Assembly (NCBI GenBank): GCA_945878975.1
Contig: CAMCUM010000023.1
Location: forward strand, 1-35,633
Direction of reading: 5' to 3'
DNA: 35,633 bases
DNA from: Legionella genomosp. 1
GTDB taxonomy: Bacteria; Pseudomonadota; Gammaproteobacteria; Legionellales; Legionellaceae
Shown: in pieces, positions 16,417 through 24,558 of the stretch
How positions within the stretch are numbered: position 1 is the stretch's first letter
Layout of the letters: every line of letters begins with the position of its first letter
The notes under the pieces: generated by a model
Told to the model about the DNA's origin: nothing
Database searches by the model: none
Seen by the model: the letters and a program-made list of their open reading frames with translations, nothing else
Program-made: the position numbers and the translations under genes

Positions 16417-18527
16417 CGGTCGAGGTTCGGTGTCCGCTTCAGCGCCGTTTGCACAGCTTTCGTCTTCAACACCATTTCTGCAAACTCTTCTGCAGGATCG
16501 GATAGGGCAATGATAGCTCCGCCCGCACCGACGCTGATTTGTTCTGGCGTAATTTCGGCAGTGCGGATCACGATATTCAAATCTACGGTGCCATTGAGGC
16601 CGATGTAGCCTAATGAACCAGAGTAAATGCCGCGTGCTTGGGTTTCAAGTTGGTTAATCAAGGTCATGGCTCTGATTTTGGGCGCACCCGTCATCGAGCC
16701 GCCTGGAAAGACGTTTTGGATGCAATCTACCGCATCCATTTCGGGTTTTAAATGACCAGTAATCTTGCTGATTAATTGATGCACGGTGGCGTATGTTTCA
16801 ACTTGCATCAAATCGGGGACAGCGACGCTGCCAATCTGGCAGATTCTGCCCAAATCATTCCGTAACAAATCTACGATCATCAGATGTTCTGAATGGAATT
16901 TTTCTTCTTCCCGCAACGCTTTAGCAAGTACTTGATCTTCTTGAGGGGTTTGGCCTCGCGGTGTGGTGCCCTTGATGGGTTTCGCTTGAATCATGCGTTG
17001 GCGGTCAATCTTTAAAAAACGCTCCATGGATGAGCAGGCGATGGCCAAGTCTCCTAATTTGAAATAAGCGGCATGTGGGGCAGGATGACAATGTCGAAGA
17101 TGACGGTAAAAGAGCAATGGGTCGACTTGAGTGGAAAATTGTAATTTATTGGTCAAACAAATTTCATAGCTTTCTCCGCTGGCAATGAACCCTAAGCAAT
17201 CTTGAATACGTTGCATGTAAATTTCTGCGGGTTGTATCCATTTGCCTTTTCTGACATTGCTAGATGCGGTAGTAGGTAAGGAGTAGGTGGGCAGTGCTTG
17301 GATCGCTTGCTGTGTTGTTTTTAACCAGTCGTCGCTTGTATCATGGTGGTCTTCCGGAGTAAGTACAACCAGATAACAGCTTTGTTCCACATGATCGAAT
17401 ACGATGAATTTATCTAAAAAAACCCATTGTGCATCGGGATGAGGAGAGGGTTTGGCATTCACAATCGGGGCAGTTTCTTGATTCAGTTCATAGCCTAGGT
17501 AGCCAATAAATCCTCCGTGAAAGTCAAAGGGAAGATCAGCAGGCGCTACGATTTCAATTGCTTGCAAGGATTGTTTTAAATAAGAAAAAATACTCATGGC
17601 ATGTGTGGTGGTCTCATGATCGCTTATTTGAGTCGTCATTTGTGTTTGTGCGTCATAACTTAAGGTATAAGCCAAAGGCCCTTGCGGAGCACCCATATAA
17701 GAAAAACGCGAAAATCCTGGAATGATTTGACTGCTGTCCAACCAAACTGCAGTGGTTTGTTCGCCGTAGAGTTTCTGAAATGCGGCGGCTGGATCGCCAG
17801 AAAATGGAAAGGATTGGGTACGCAGTTCCCAAATAGCGCTGTCGTCTCGTGGCCTGCTTGTAATGGTTGTAAATTTATCCGTTCGGGCTGAGGAACCACG
17901 CGTAGCGTGGTGTCTCGAAGCCTTACTCAATAAGCCTCGCTGCTGATAATATTGCTCACTCAAATGCATAAAATTTAGCAGTAATTGCCTACCATACTCA
18001 CTGGCAATCGATTCAGGATGGTATTGAATACCCCATATGGGTCTATGTCTGTGTCGTAATCCCATGACCAAATTCGCTTCGGTCCAAGCCGTGATCTCGA
18101 GCTCTGCTGGGATGGCTCCAGTACAAATCAACGAATGATAGCGCATAGCACGAAAAGAGGTGGGGATGTGTTGATATAATGCATCCCCTTGATGGGTGAT
18201 GGTGCTCAAGCGCCCGTGCATAGGAACCGGTGCTCGATCAATGCGTCCACCCAAGGCACTAAAGATACCTTGATGTCCCATGCAAACCCCTAGAATAGGT
18301 TTGTCGCTTTGCAATATCATCGATTTACTGAAAGAAAAATCGTGCGGATTATCCGGATGCCCAGGTCCAGGAGACAAGATAATCGCGTCATAGTCTTTGG
18401 GTTGTAAGCGCGTTAATGCTTCGGAGTCATGATAAACCACCAAAGGCTCGCGGCCTTGAATCTCAGCGATTATTTGAAAAAGGTTATAAGTGAAGGAATC
18501 GTAATGATCGATGATTAAAGTTTGCAT
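16395..18527 (-). CDS. pabAB: Fused aminodeoxychorismate synthase PabA-PabB
   Basis: The enzyme converts chorismate and glutamine to 4-amino-4-deoxychorismate for folate. Residues 1-195 are a class I glutamine amidotransferase with nucleophile Cys82 in GVCMGHQG and His170/Glu172 in IQYHPES. Residues about 235-700 are a chorismate-binding domain with PGGSMTGAPKIRAM (608-621). Lys519 in PIKGTTPRG marks PabB rather than anthranilate synthase, where Ala is usual at that position. In many proteobacteria PabA and PabB are separate. The linker (about 200-230) contains SRHHATRGSSARTDK, coded by a palindromic element at 17881-17922. The final residues NPSRDH come from the palindrome at 16344-16416. 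ATG at 18527. Confidence 0.9.
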   Translation of the reverse strand: MQTLIIDHYDSFTYNLFQIIAEIQGREPLVVYHDSEALTRLQPKDYDAIILSPGPGHPDNPHDFSFSKSMILQSDKPILGVCMGHQGIFSALGGRIDRAPVPMHGRLSTITHQGDALYQHIPTSFRAMRYHSLICTGAIPAELEITAWTEANLVMGLRHRHRPIWGIQYHPESIASEYGRQLLLNFMHLSEQYYQQRGLLSKASRHHATRGSSARTDKFTTITSRPRDDSAIWELRTQSFPFSGDPAAAFQKLYGEQTTAVWLDSSQIIPGFSRFSYMGAPQGPLAYTLSYDAQTQMTTQISDHETTTHAMSIFSYLKQSLQAIEIVAPADLPFDFHGGFIGYLGYELNQETAPIVNAKPSPHPDAQWVFLDKFIVFDHVEQSCYLVVLTPEDHHDTSDDWLKTTQQAIQALPTYSLPTTASSNVRKGKWIQPAEIYMQRIQDCLGFIASGESYEICLTNKLQFSTQVDPLLFYRHLRHCHPAPHAAYFKLGDLAIACSSMERFLKIDRQRMIQAKPIKGTTPRGQTPQEDQVLAKALREEEKFHSEHLMIVDLLRNDLGRICQIGSVAVPDLMQVETYATVHQLISKITGHLKPEMDAVDCIQNVFPGGSMTGAPKIRAMTLINQLETQARGIYSGSLGYIGLNGTVDLNIVIRTAEITPEQISVGAGGAIIALSDPAEEFAEMVLKTKAVQTALKRTPNLDRNPSRDH
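17881..17922. repeat. Palindromic element inside the pabAB linker
   Basis: GAGGAACCACGC-GTA-GCGTGGTGTCTC folds into a hairpin with a GTA loop, flanked by GTTCGGGCT and GAAGCC. It is translated in frame on the minus strand as part of SRHHATRGSSARTDK, between the amidotransferase and chorismate-binding domains. Its plan (stem-GC-GTA-GC-stem) is shared with the element at 20723-20753. Confidence 0.75.
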
Positions 18528-18584
18528 AGAGTTTTTACGTTATGGGCAAGGATGTCTTAGATGCTTTGATATTTAGGGTGTTTT

Positions 18585-18618
18585 GTAGCCCGGGTGATAC
18601 AGCGTTTCACCCGGCTAC
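18585..18618. repeat. GTAGCCCGGGTG hairpin
   Basis: GTAGCCCGGGTGA and TTCACCCGGCTAC form a stem of 12 pairs with one bulge. It sits eight bases before the kinase-like gene's stop codon region and about 60 bases upstream of pabAB, so it may terminate the kinase-like transcript. Confidence 0.75.
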
Positions 18619-18625
18619 GACGATC

Positions 18626-20569
18626 TTATCCCCGTTGTCCTATAGTTAGGCTTGTACGCGTATCTTCTAGTTCTTTCATAGATTCTTGGGCAGCTTTGAA
18701 CAGCGTAGCATTGCCTATAGATTGAAGATACATAGCAACTCTCATTCCATAAGGCGATGCTATTGCTTCATCAGACAGTGTCTTGGTTTTTCCGTTTTTT
18801 TCATTTACGGCCATTTCAGCGATGGTCTTACACATAGGGATATACTGTAAGGGACGCAATAGTATATTAGGTTCAATATCACTTGAGTTGAATCCTAACA
18901 GCATGAATACACCAAGATCATTTGGCATCAATTTTTTTAAGAAGGCATAAGTAGGATGGTTATTGATTAGTTTTAAAAACAAAGCCTTAGGTGTCAAGTT
19001 TGGCTCTGGTTTGCTAAGTTCTGCTGCAAATAATGCGCTGATCAGGTTGACCCGCTCCAACTGAGCCCCCACAGCTTTTGGGCTAAATAATTGCTTATGG
19101 CGGTGATAGGTGGCCAAACGTTGTGGATCCAGCGTTTCAAGTGTTCGCTCCATCATTTCCTGTGAAAAGGGCACATCGGCTTGTGGTAAACCAGCCAACC
19201 ATATTCTCATCGGAAACACATTCTCAACAGTCTGAATACTGATGTCGTTTGGATTGGCTTTGTCTGGCACCAACGGCAATTTTTTAGTGATATTATAATT
19301 GTCTTCGGGCATGATATCTTCGTGATCAATACTGTACAGTTTTACAGGAGCGCCAGGATTGCCAGGCTCTGATACAAACAAAGTATTGCCAGGATTACAA
19401 TCCCCAGAACCCAATACGATGTGTGTTAAAAAATTCTCTTGAAAGGAAGCGAGGTCGATATTATGAAGCAAATTTTTGGAGGTCTCAGGGATATCAAATT
19501 CTGCAATTGTCTGAGGCAAACAGTTTGCAGGCAAGAATGCGTTCATCCATTGCAAGCCGCTTTGTGCTTCTGGGACGAATTTTTGTATGTACAGGAGTTG
19601 GAGTTCAGGATTCTTCTTCATTTGGATTTTGTAGCGAATTTCTTGCATCAATGTGATAAATTTGAGCACGAGTCTTTCTATGCTTCTTGTTGACTCTGCT
19701 GATAGCTCGCGTCGTAAAGAATCTTGTACATGGTGTTGTAATGAAACTTGCGATGTTGGAAAAAGGTTTGAGCCTGCTATGCAGATTTCTGAAGGTCTTT
19801 CATAGCAGGGTACGCCGTACAGCCTCATAAAGGATTCAACGGTTGTGCCAGTGGCGGGCACAGTGCTAGACAGGTTTGGTTGATGATCAGCCAGAGTAGC
19901 CGCTGGGATCACCTGTCCAAATCCTGTAATGTCAGCCATTTCGTTGGCGGCTACTTCTGCCAAGGCATGATGCGCAGCAGCGGTTTTAATAAAAAACTGT
20001 TGGTTGTCTTCAGTTGTTGCTTCATAGCCTTGATTGCGTTGCATCATGCCTTTGCGAGCACGTAGCGTTACATTGGTATAGCTGTTAGTGACGGTAGGAG
20101 GGCTTTTGAATTGAGGTTTGGATGGTCCAACGTTCGCGCTGATTTCCAAAAGCTGACCCGCCAGTAATCTTGACGGACAAACCTCACGTCGGTCTACGTA
20201 ATAATCGATTTGTTCGTTGAATAAGCTGTCTTCTAACCATTGGTTTTTTCGAGCGATTTCTTCCGAGGTAGGTTTTTTAGGATTTTTAAATTTACAGTCA
20301 GCAGCAATAACTTTTTTCAAGCTTCGCAAGGTTTCTTGCTGTTTGCTATAAAAATAATCCGACAGTTTATTCAAACCAGTGAAGACAGCGCCTACCACCA
20401 AACTAGGTGCTAACATTGTGAGGAACATACTGAGATTGGTGGCTAAAAGAAATGGAAAAAAGAAATAGCTCACTGTTAAAGCGATAGCAACCGCGGCAAG
20501 TACCGTACGAAAATAATGCCGGTTATCTAAACGAAATATAAAATGCCAAAAACGATTATAGCCAAACAT
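18626..20569 (-). CDS. Membrane-anchored phosphoinositide-kinase-like protein, candidate secreted effector
   Basis: I do not recognise a named family. Starting at ATG 20569 (GGAG seven bases upstream) it has 647 residues; the frame is open to a TTG at 20629 but without a ribosome binding site. Two membrane segments lie near residues 20-62. Further on are QFFIKTAAAHHALAEVAANE (about 191-210), like the ATP-binding Lys and its Glu partner, GDCNPGN (389-395), like the catalytic loop of PI3/PI4-kinase-type folds, and LYSIDHED (411-418), like the metal-binding IDxG/DFG site. This order is that of PI-kinase/HipA-like enzymes. The C-terminus (ESMKELEDTRTSL) is Glu-rich, as in Dot/Icm substrates. Neither activity nor secretion is shown. 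Confidence 0.6.
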   Translation of the reverse strand: MFGYNRFWHFIFRLDNRHYFRTVLAAVAIALTVSYFFFPFLLATNLSMFLTMLAPSLVVGAVFTGLNKLSDYFYSKQQETLRSLKKVIAADCKFKNPKKPTSEEIARKNQWLEDSLFNEQIDYYVDRREVCPSRLLAGQLLEISANVGPSKPQFKSPPTVTNSYTNVTLRARKGMMQRNQGYEATTEDNQQFFIKTAAAHHALAEVAANEMADITGFGQVIPAATLADHQPNLSSTVPATGTTVESFMRLYGVPCYERPSEICIAGSNLFPTSQVSLQHHVQDSLRRELSAESTRSIERLVLKFITLMQEIRYKIQMKKNPELQLLYIQKFVPEAQSGLQWMNAFLPANCLPQTIAEFDIPETSKNLLHNIDLASFQENFLTHIVLGSGDCNPGNTLFVSEPGNPGAPVKLYSIDHEDIMPEDNYNITKKLPLVPDKANPNDISIQTVENVFPMRIWLAGLPQADVPFSQEMMERTLETLDPQRLATYHRHKQLFSPKAVGAQLERVNLISALFAAELSKPEPNLTPKALFLKLINNHPTYAFLKKLMPNDLGVFMLLGFNSSDIEPNILLRPLQYIPMCKTIAEMAVNEKNGKTKTLSDEAIASPYGMRVAMYLQSIGNATLFKAAQESMKELEDTRTSLTIGQRG

Positions 20570-20883
20570 AGACCCGCTCCAAAAGTGACAAAACTTGCGC
20601 ATTAGAACATAATAATAGTCAGAAAACAAGAAGAATTAGGGTCTCGACTTTAGCCATTTTCCTATGGTCCGTTCGCCCTGAAGGATCCCCTCATAATTTT
20701 ATTTGTATCTCCCCAGGACGTCATCCTGAAAGCGGCGTAGCCGCTTGAAGGATCTCCTGAATGTGGCACAATCTTTTTATTACTCAGCATAAGGATTGAT
20801 ACAGATCATCCCATTGAGGATTTACGATCTTTGGGATAAAATGGCGAAACGCGAGAACATAGCGTTCATCAAAATAAAAGCAT
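20570..20883. other. Gene-free stretch with repeats upstream of the kinase-like gene
   Basis: About 310 bases separate the start of the kinase-like gene from the stop of the second phaC. The stretch holds the palindrome at 20723-20753, a related half element (CGTTCGCCCTGAAGGATCCC near 20669) and presumably the kinase-like gene's promoter. No supported ORF is seen. Confidence 0.5.
20723..20753. repeat. ATCCTGAAAGCGGC-GTA-GCCGCTTGAAGGAT palindrome
   Basis: The arms AAGCGGC and GCCGCTT surround GTA, and the outer ATCCT/AGGAT pairs close the structure. CCTGAAGGATC-type sequences recur about 55 bases upstream. It is similar in plan to the element in the pabAB linker. Confidence 0.75.
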
Positions 20884-22677
20884 CTATTTTTGAAACACGT
20901 AAGTCCCAGGCGCTTTTGGTAAATCCGGATTTAACTCAGGTGGTGCAATCCGTTTTGGACTGGAGTGCTCTACTAGCCAGGTGTGCCAAGCAAGCCACCA
21001 TGAGTCTTCGCATGGCTCAGCTATCTCTAACCAATTTTCTGGGCTGAGATATGAGCTTGCATTTTTACGGCGATAGATGCGATAGCCAGTGCGTGCATGG
21101 CCCGGCTCCGCGGTGATCCCAGCATTATGCCCCCCTTTGACGAGCACAAAAGTCAAGTCGTGGTTCAACATCAGATGAATTTTATAGACGGATTTCCAGG
21201 GCGCTACGTGATCTTTTTCGGTGCTGACAATGAAAGATGGCACGGTGATGTTTTCTGCAGCAATGGTTTTGCCTTCCACGCTGTAGCGTCCGGCTGCCAG
21301 ATCATTGTTTAAAAAAAGTTTTTCTAAATATTCACTATGCATTTTATAAGGCATGCGGGTGGCATCTGCATTCCATGCGAATAAATCAATCATGCCGCGG
21401 CGTTCTCCATGCATATAATCTTGAATCATTTTAGACCAAATCAAATCATAGGATCGTAACATTTGAAATGTCCCGGACATTTGCTTGGTATCCAGATAGC
21501 CTTGTTCCCACATCATGTTTTCTATGAATGCTAATTCTGATTTGTTGGTAAAAAGCAATAGTTCGCCTGCTTCAGTGAAATCTCCCTGTGCGGCCAACAA
21601 TGTCAGGCTTTTTAAGCGTTTATCAAGATTGTTTCCCATGGCGGCTGCTGTGATGAGAGACAAAGTCCCTCCTAGGCAATACCCCATTAAGTGAATTTTT
21701 GCTTTGGGTTGGATGCAAGATACGCTATCAATCGCTGCGATGGCGCCTAAGCGGTAATAATCATCCATACTTAAATGACGATCTTTACTGGTAGGATTGT
21801 GCCATGACACAATAAAAACGGTATGGCCGCGACTCACTAACCATCTCACTAAAGAATTATGCGGGGACAAATCCAGAATATAATATTTCATAATCCAGGC
21901 AGGTAAAAGCAAAACAGGTTCGCGGTAAACCGTTTTAGTTTGGGGTTCGTATTGAATCAATTCAATCAAACGATTACGAAATACCACGCGTCCTGGTGTG
22001 ATAGCCACTTGTTTGCCCGGGATAAAATTTTCTGTGCCGGCCGGCGGCGTATTGGTAATATGCTCCCAGAAATCAGTGAAGCCTAATTCTGCGCCGCGCA
22101 CGAGATTGGCACCATTGGTGCGCACTGTTTCGTCGAATAAATCGGGATTCGTTAGGATAAAGTTGGTAGGAGATATCGAATCTAACATTTGCCGACTACA
22201 AAAAGTAATCAAGCGATGCGATTGGGCTGACAAACCGGGAACGTTGGTTGCTAAGTCCCACCAGTCTTCTAACATATTAAAAGATTCTGCCCAGGCACGC
22301 CATGGTAACTTTTCCCAGCTTTGGGATTTGAAACGTACGTCTTTGCTTTCAGCAATGGGTTCGGTGGAAAGGATGCTGTGGCACAATAGATGAAAATGAA
22401 GGGGGTAATACAGGTACAGCTCGAGCATGCGGCCTGGTGATTGCATCAATTGTAACATCCAAGCTAGCAGCGATGTTTTGACCCCAGCAGGGCTGACCCC
22501 ATGCGTTAATTTACCTAAATTGGCTTGAAAAAAACGGTCAATTAACTTAAAAAATGATTGTGTTCCTTCTCCATCTGAGTTGGAAGGCGTATCGTCTTCA
22601 GGTTCGTTGTTCGCGATGATTTTTTCCGCATCCACACAGGAACTAGCCTTTTGCTTTTTATTCACTTTTGTTGCCAT
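20884..22677 (-). CDS. phaC: Poly(3-hydroxyalkanoate) synthase (second copy)
   Basis: This is a second PHA polymerase, 597 residues from ATG 22677; the frame runs to 22722, but MATKVNKKQK with an AGGA about ten bases upstream is the more natural start. The lipase-box-like motif is GYCLGG with nucleophile Cys334, Asp489 in STEKDHVAPW and His517 in KGGHNAG, so the triad is complete. The N-terminus carries a charged, Asp/Glu-rich stretch (about residues 15-40) absent from the first copy. Strong shared blocks, such as ELIQYEPQTKT and YYILDLSPHNSLVRWLV, show it is a paralogue of 693-2465. No other PHA gene adjoins it. The two may differ in substrate or granule timing. Confidence 0.93.
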   Translation of the reverse strand: MATKVNKKQKASSCVDAEKIIANNEPEDDTPSNSDGEGTQSFFKLIDRFFQANLGKLTHGVSPAGVKTSLLAWMLQLMQSPGRMLELYLYYPLHFHLLCHSILSTEPIAESKDVRFKSQSWEKLPWRAWAESFNMLEDWWDLATNVPGLSAQSHRLITFCSRQMLDSISPTNFILTNPDLFDETVRTNGANLVRGAELGFTDFWEHITNTPPAGTENFIPGKQVAITPGRVVFRNRLIELIQYEPQTKTVYREPVLLLPAWIMKYYILDLSPHNSLVRWLVSRGHTVFIVSWHNPTSKDRHLSMDDYYRLGAIAAIDSVSCIQPKAKIHLMGYCLGGTLSLITAAAMGNNLDKRLKSLTLLAAQGDFTEAGELLLFTNKSELAFIENMMWEQGYLDTKQMSGTFQMLRSYDLIWSKMIQDYMHGERRGMIDLFAWNADATRMPYKMHSEYLEKLFLNNDLAAGRYSVEGKTIAAENITVPSFIVSTEKDHVAPWKSVYKIHLMLNHDLTFVLVKGGHNAGITAEPGHARTGYRIYRRKNASSYLSPENWLEIAEPCEDSWWLAWHTWLVEHSSPKRIAPPELNPDLPKAPGTYVFQK

Positions 22678-22752
22678 AGGAAGTAATTCCTGCACAATGT
22701 AAGCATGTTTTAAGCTTAACATAGGATTGAGGAATTGCCAGTTTGCTTGGAT

Positions 22753-23580
22753 TTATGTACTTTGCCTATTAGCATGCTTGTGAACAAAACTCGGCAGATA
22801 TCTACTAGTGGTGAGCGGAAATTGTGGTTTGGCTGCGGGCTGCGGTGTTTTGCCGGGCGAAGATTCTTCATCGATGTAAAGCGCATTCTCTGCTTCAACG
22901 TCTTCACCTTGAATCAAATAGCGTCGGTGTTGCAGATAAGCATCGCGTATGAACGCATATTTGTCTAAGGATTCATCGATAAGACGTTCGCTATCCAACA
23001 TTTGAGCACGAAGATCGACGTAGCGGAAACCGAGTAAACTATATAAGGGGACCCAAGGAATGAGAGGATAAGGCGTAAAGAACGTATAATCAAACATCAA
23101 AGACATCCCATCCCGAATCGTGCTAGGACCGAGAAGAGGGATCACCACATACGGCGATTGTTTGTCTCCCCATTTGGCAAATGTGATGCCTAAATCATTA
23201 CTTCGTAAAGGACTGTTATAGCGAGTGGCCACATCGAAGAATCCCCCAATGCCCAGTGTCGAATTCAGAATAAGACGCCGTGCATCTTGAGAGACATGCG
23301 GCCCATCTGCTTGCAAAATATCATTGGCCACAGTGGGGATCATATTAATATTGGTATAAAAATTATTGATGGTCGCGCGCAGTGGTGCAGGTGTGATGGT
23401 TGCATAGAGTTTCGCTACGGGCTTGAGGACAATGCCATCTACGATTTGGTTAAATTTATAAATCCCACGATTGATGGGTTCATAAGGATCGTCAGGATTG
23501 GTACCTGTGGTGAGGCATCCCTGTAAACCTAGGGCAATGATAAGCAAGGAAAGACATTTGGATGTTTGCATGCGTGCCAT
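22753..23580 (-). CDS. mlaA: MlaA (VacJ) outer membrane phospholipid-transport lipoprotein
   Basis: MlaA removes phospholipids from the outer leaflet of the outer membrane and passes them to the Mla pathway. From ATG 23580 the protein has 275 residues; the frame is open to 23775, but the extra 65 residues would bury the signal peptide. The lipobox is LGLQGC with acylated Cys22, followed by the family hallmark DPYEPINRGIYKFN. Other MlaA features are LNSTLGIGGFFDVAT and the RDG segment with PYPLIPWVPLY. The tail after about residue 215 is longer than in E. coli and Pro-rich. No other mla genes are in the window. A perfect -10 hexamer TATAAT lies upstream. Confidence 0.92.
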   Translation of the reverse strand: MARMQTSKCLSLLIIALGLQGCLTTGTNPDDPYEPINRGIYKFNQIVDGIVLKPVAKLYATITPAPLRATINNFYTNINMIPTVANDILQADGPHVSQDARRLILNSTLGIGGFFDVATRYNSPLRSNDLGITFAKWGDKQSPYVVIPLLGPSTIRDGMSLMFDYTFFTPYPLIPWVPLYSLLGFRYVDLRAQMLDSERLIDESLDKYAFIRDAYLQHRRYLIQGEDVEAENALYIDEESSPGKTPQPAAKPQFPLTTSRYLPSFVHKHANRQST

Positions 23581-23895
23581 AAAGTTTATACAGTGAAAAT
23601 TATAATATACCTGAGAATGATCGAATGTCGCAAGTAAGAAATGAAGCAAGTGCTCGGAGGGGTGGGCGACGCTCGGAGAACGGTCAGATTTGAGTCTTTC
23701 CCAATATCCGTTTTTTAAACATATTTTCCTTGATTTACCCGCGATGAGCCTTGATCCAACAAGCGTGGTGTACAATTGTTAGGTCAAAGCTTTGCCACAA
23801 AATTTAATAAACCAATCAGATTTGTTTGCTATAAAGGCCAGTTAGAGAGATAATAACCACCATTTATACAGAAATTGAAAGTTTTGGAGTTTAGT
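23581..23895. promoter_or_regulatory. Divergent promoter region between mlaA and rodZ
   Basis: This gap holds no supported gene. On the minus strand a TATAAT (23599-23604) lies about 20 bases before the mlaA start. A short direct repeat GCTCGGA occurs near 23654-23680. The plus-strand promoter of the rodZ operon is not obvious. Confidence 0.4.
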
Positions 23896-24558
23896 ATGAG
23901 CATGACGAGTATGTTGAATGAAGAAATGCCGATGATTCAAGAGAAGCCCGGCGCGCAATTGGCTGCGCAACGTGTGTTACGGGATTATTCACCGGAATAT
24001 GTTGCGGGTAAATTGCATCTACGCGTTCGTGTCATTGAGTTATTGGAAGCCGATGATTATGAAAACATGCCTGAGCCGGTATTTATCAAAGGCTATTTAC
24101 GTGCTTATGCCAAATTATTGGGTATAGAGCCTGAGCCTTTGTTGGTCACTTTTAATGCTCTTTATTCAGATGAAAAGAAAATTGAGAGAACATTATGGCA
24201 AAGTAGCAGACAAAGCAATCGAGCGGAATACATGGTACGTTGGGTGACGATACTATTGAGTTTGGGCGTGTTGGTTGCCGTGGGGTTGTGGTGGGAATCT
24301 AGCAGAGGAAGTGATCCTATCCTGCCTGTAAAATTAGAACAGCAAGCTTTGACGATCCAACCTGCACCTGAGGTCATCAATAATGTTCGTTTGACGGATT
24401 TGTCAAAAATGCGCTCTTTGCTTGCTGCACCAAATCAAGTTACGCTTGCACCGCAAGAAGGACCATTAGAAAAAGATCCTAATCCAGCTATACAAAAAAC
24501 ACCTGTCCCGTTCATGCAAAAACAAAAAGACCCTGCTGCTGCAGGAGAACATGAGTGA
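23896..24558 (+). CDS. rodZ: RodZ-like cell-shape protein, short form
   Basis: RodZ links MreB to the elongation machinery and helps set rod shape. From ATG 23896 (GGAG six bases upstream) it has 220 residues; a TTG at 23875 would add seven. The N-terminal helix-turn-helix domain (about 15-85) shows LRVRVIELLEADDYENMPEPVFIKGYLRAYAKLLG, typical of RodZ. One transmembrane helix follows (WVTILLSLGVLVAVGLWW, about 115-132). The periplasmic part is only about 85 residues and Pro/Gln-rich; the folded C-terminal domain (DUF4115) of full-length RodZ (over 300 residues) is missing. The stop overlaps hisS as GTGA. E. coli has ispG between rodZ and hisS; it is absent here. Confidence 0.85.
   Translation: MSMTSMLNEEMPMIQEKPGAQLAAQRVLRDYSPEYVAGKLHLRVRVIELLEADDYENMPEPVFIKGYLRAYAKLLGIEPEPLLVTFNALYSDEKKIERTLWQSSRQSNRAEYMVRWVTILLSLGVLVAVGLWWESSRGSDPILPVKLEQQALTIQPAPEVINNVRLTDLSKMRSLLAAPNQVTLAPQEGPLEKDPNPAIQKTPVPFMQKQKDPAAAGEHE

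Noticed and set aside
16395-18527. Reading the fused enzyme as anthranilate synthase (TrpEG)
   Set aside because: The PIKGTTPRG motif has Lys where anthranilate synthases usually have Ala, and no other tryptophan gene is near, so aminodeoxychorismate synthase is the better call.
20570-20629. TTG start for the kinase-like protein
   Set aside because: No ribosome binding site precedes TTG 20629 or ATG 20602, while ATG 20569 has GGAG at seven bases.
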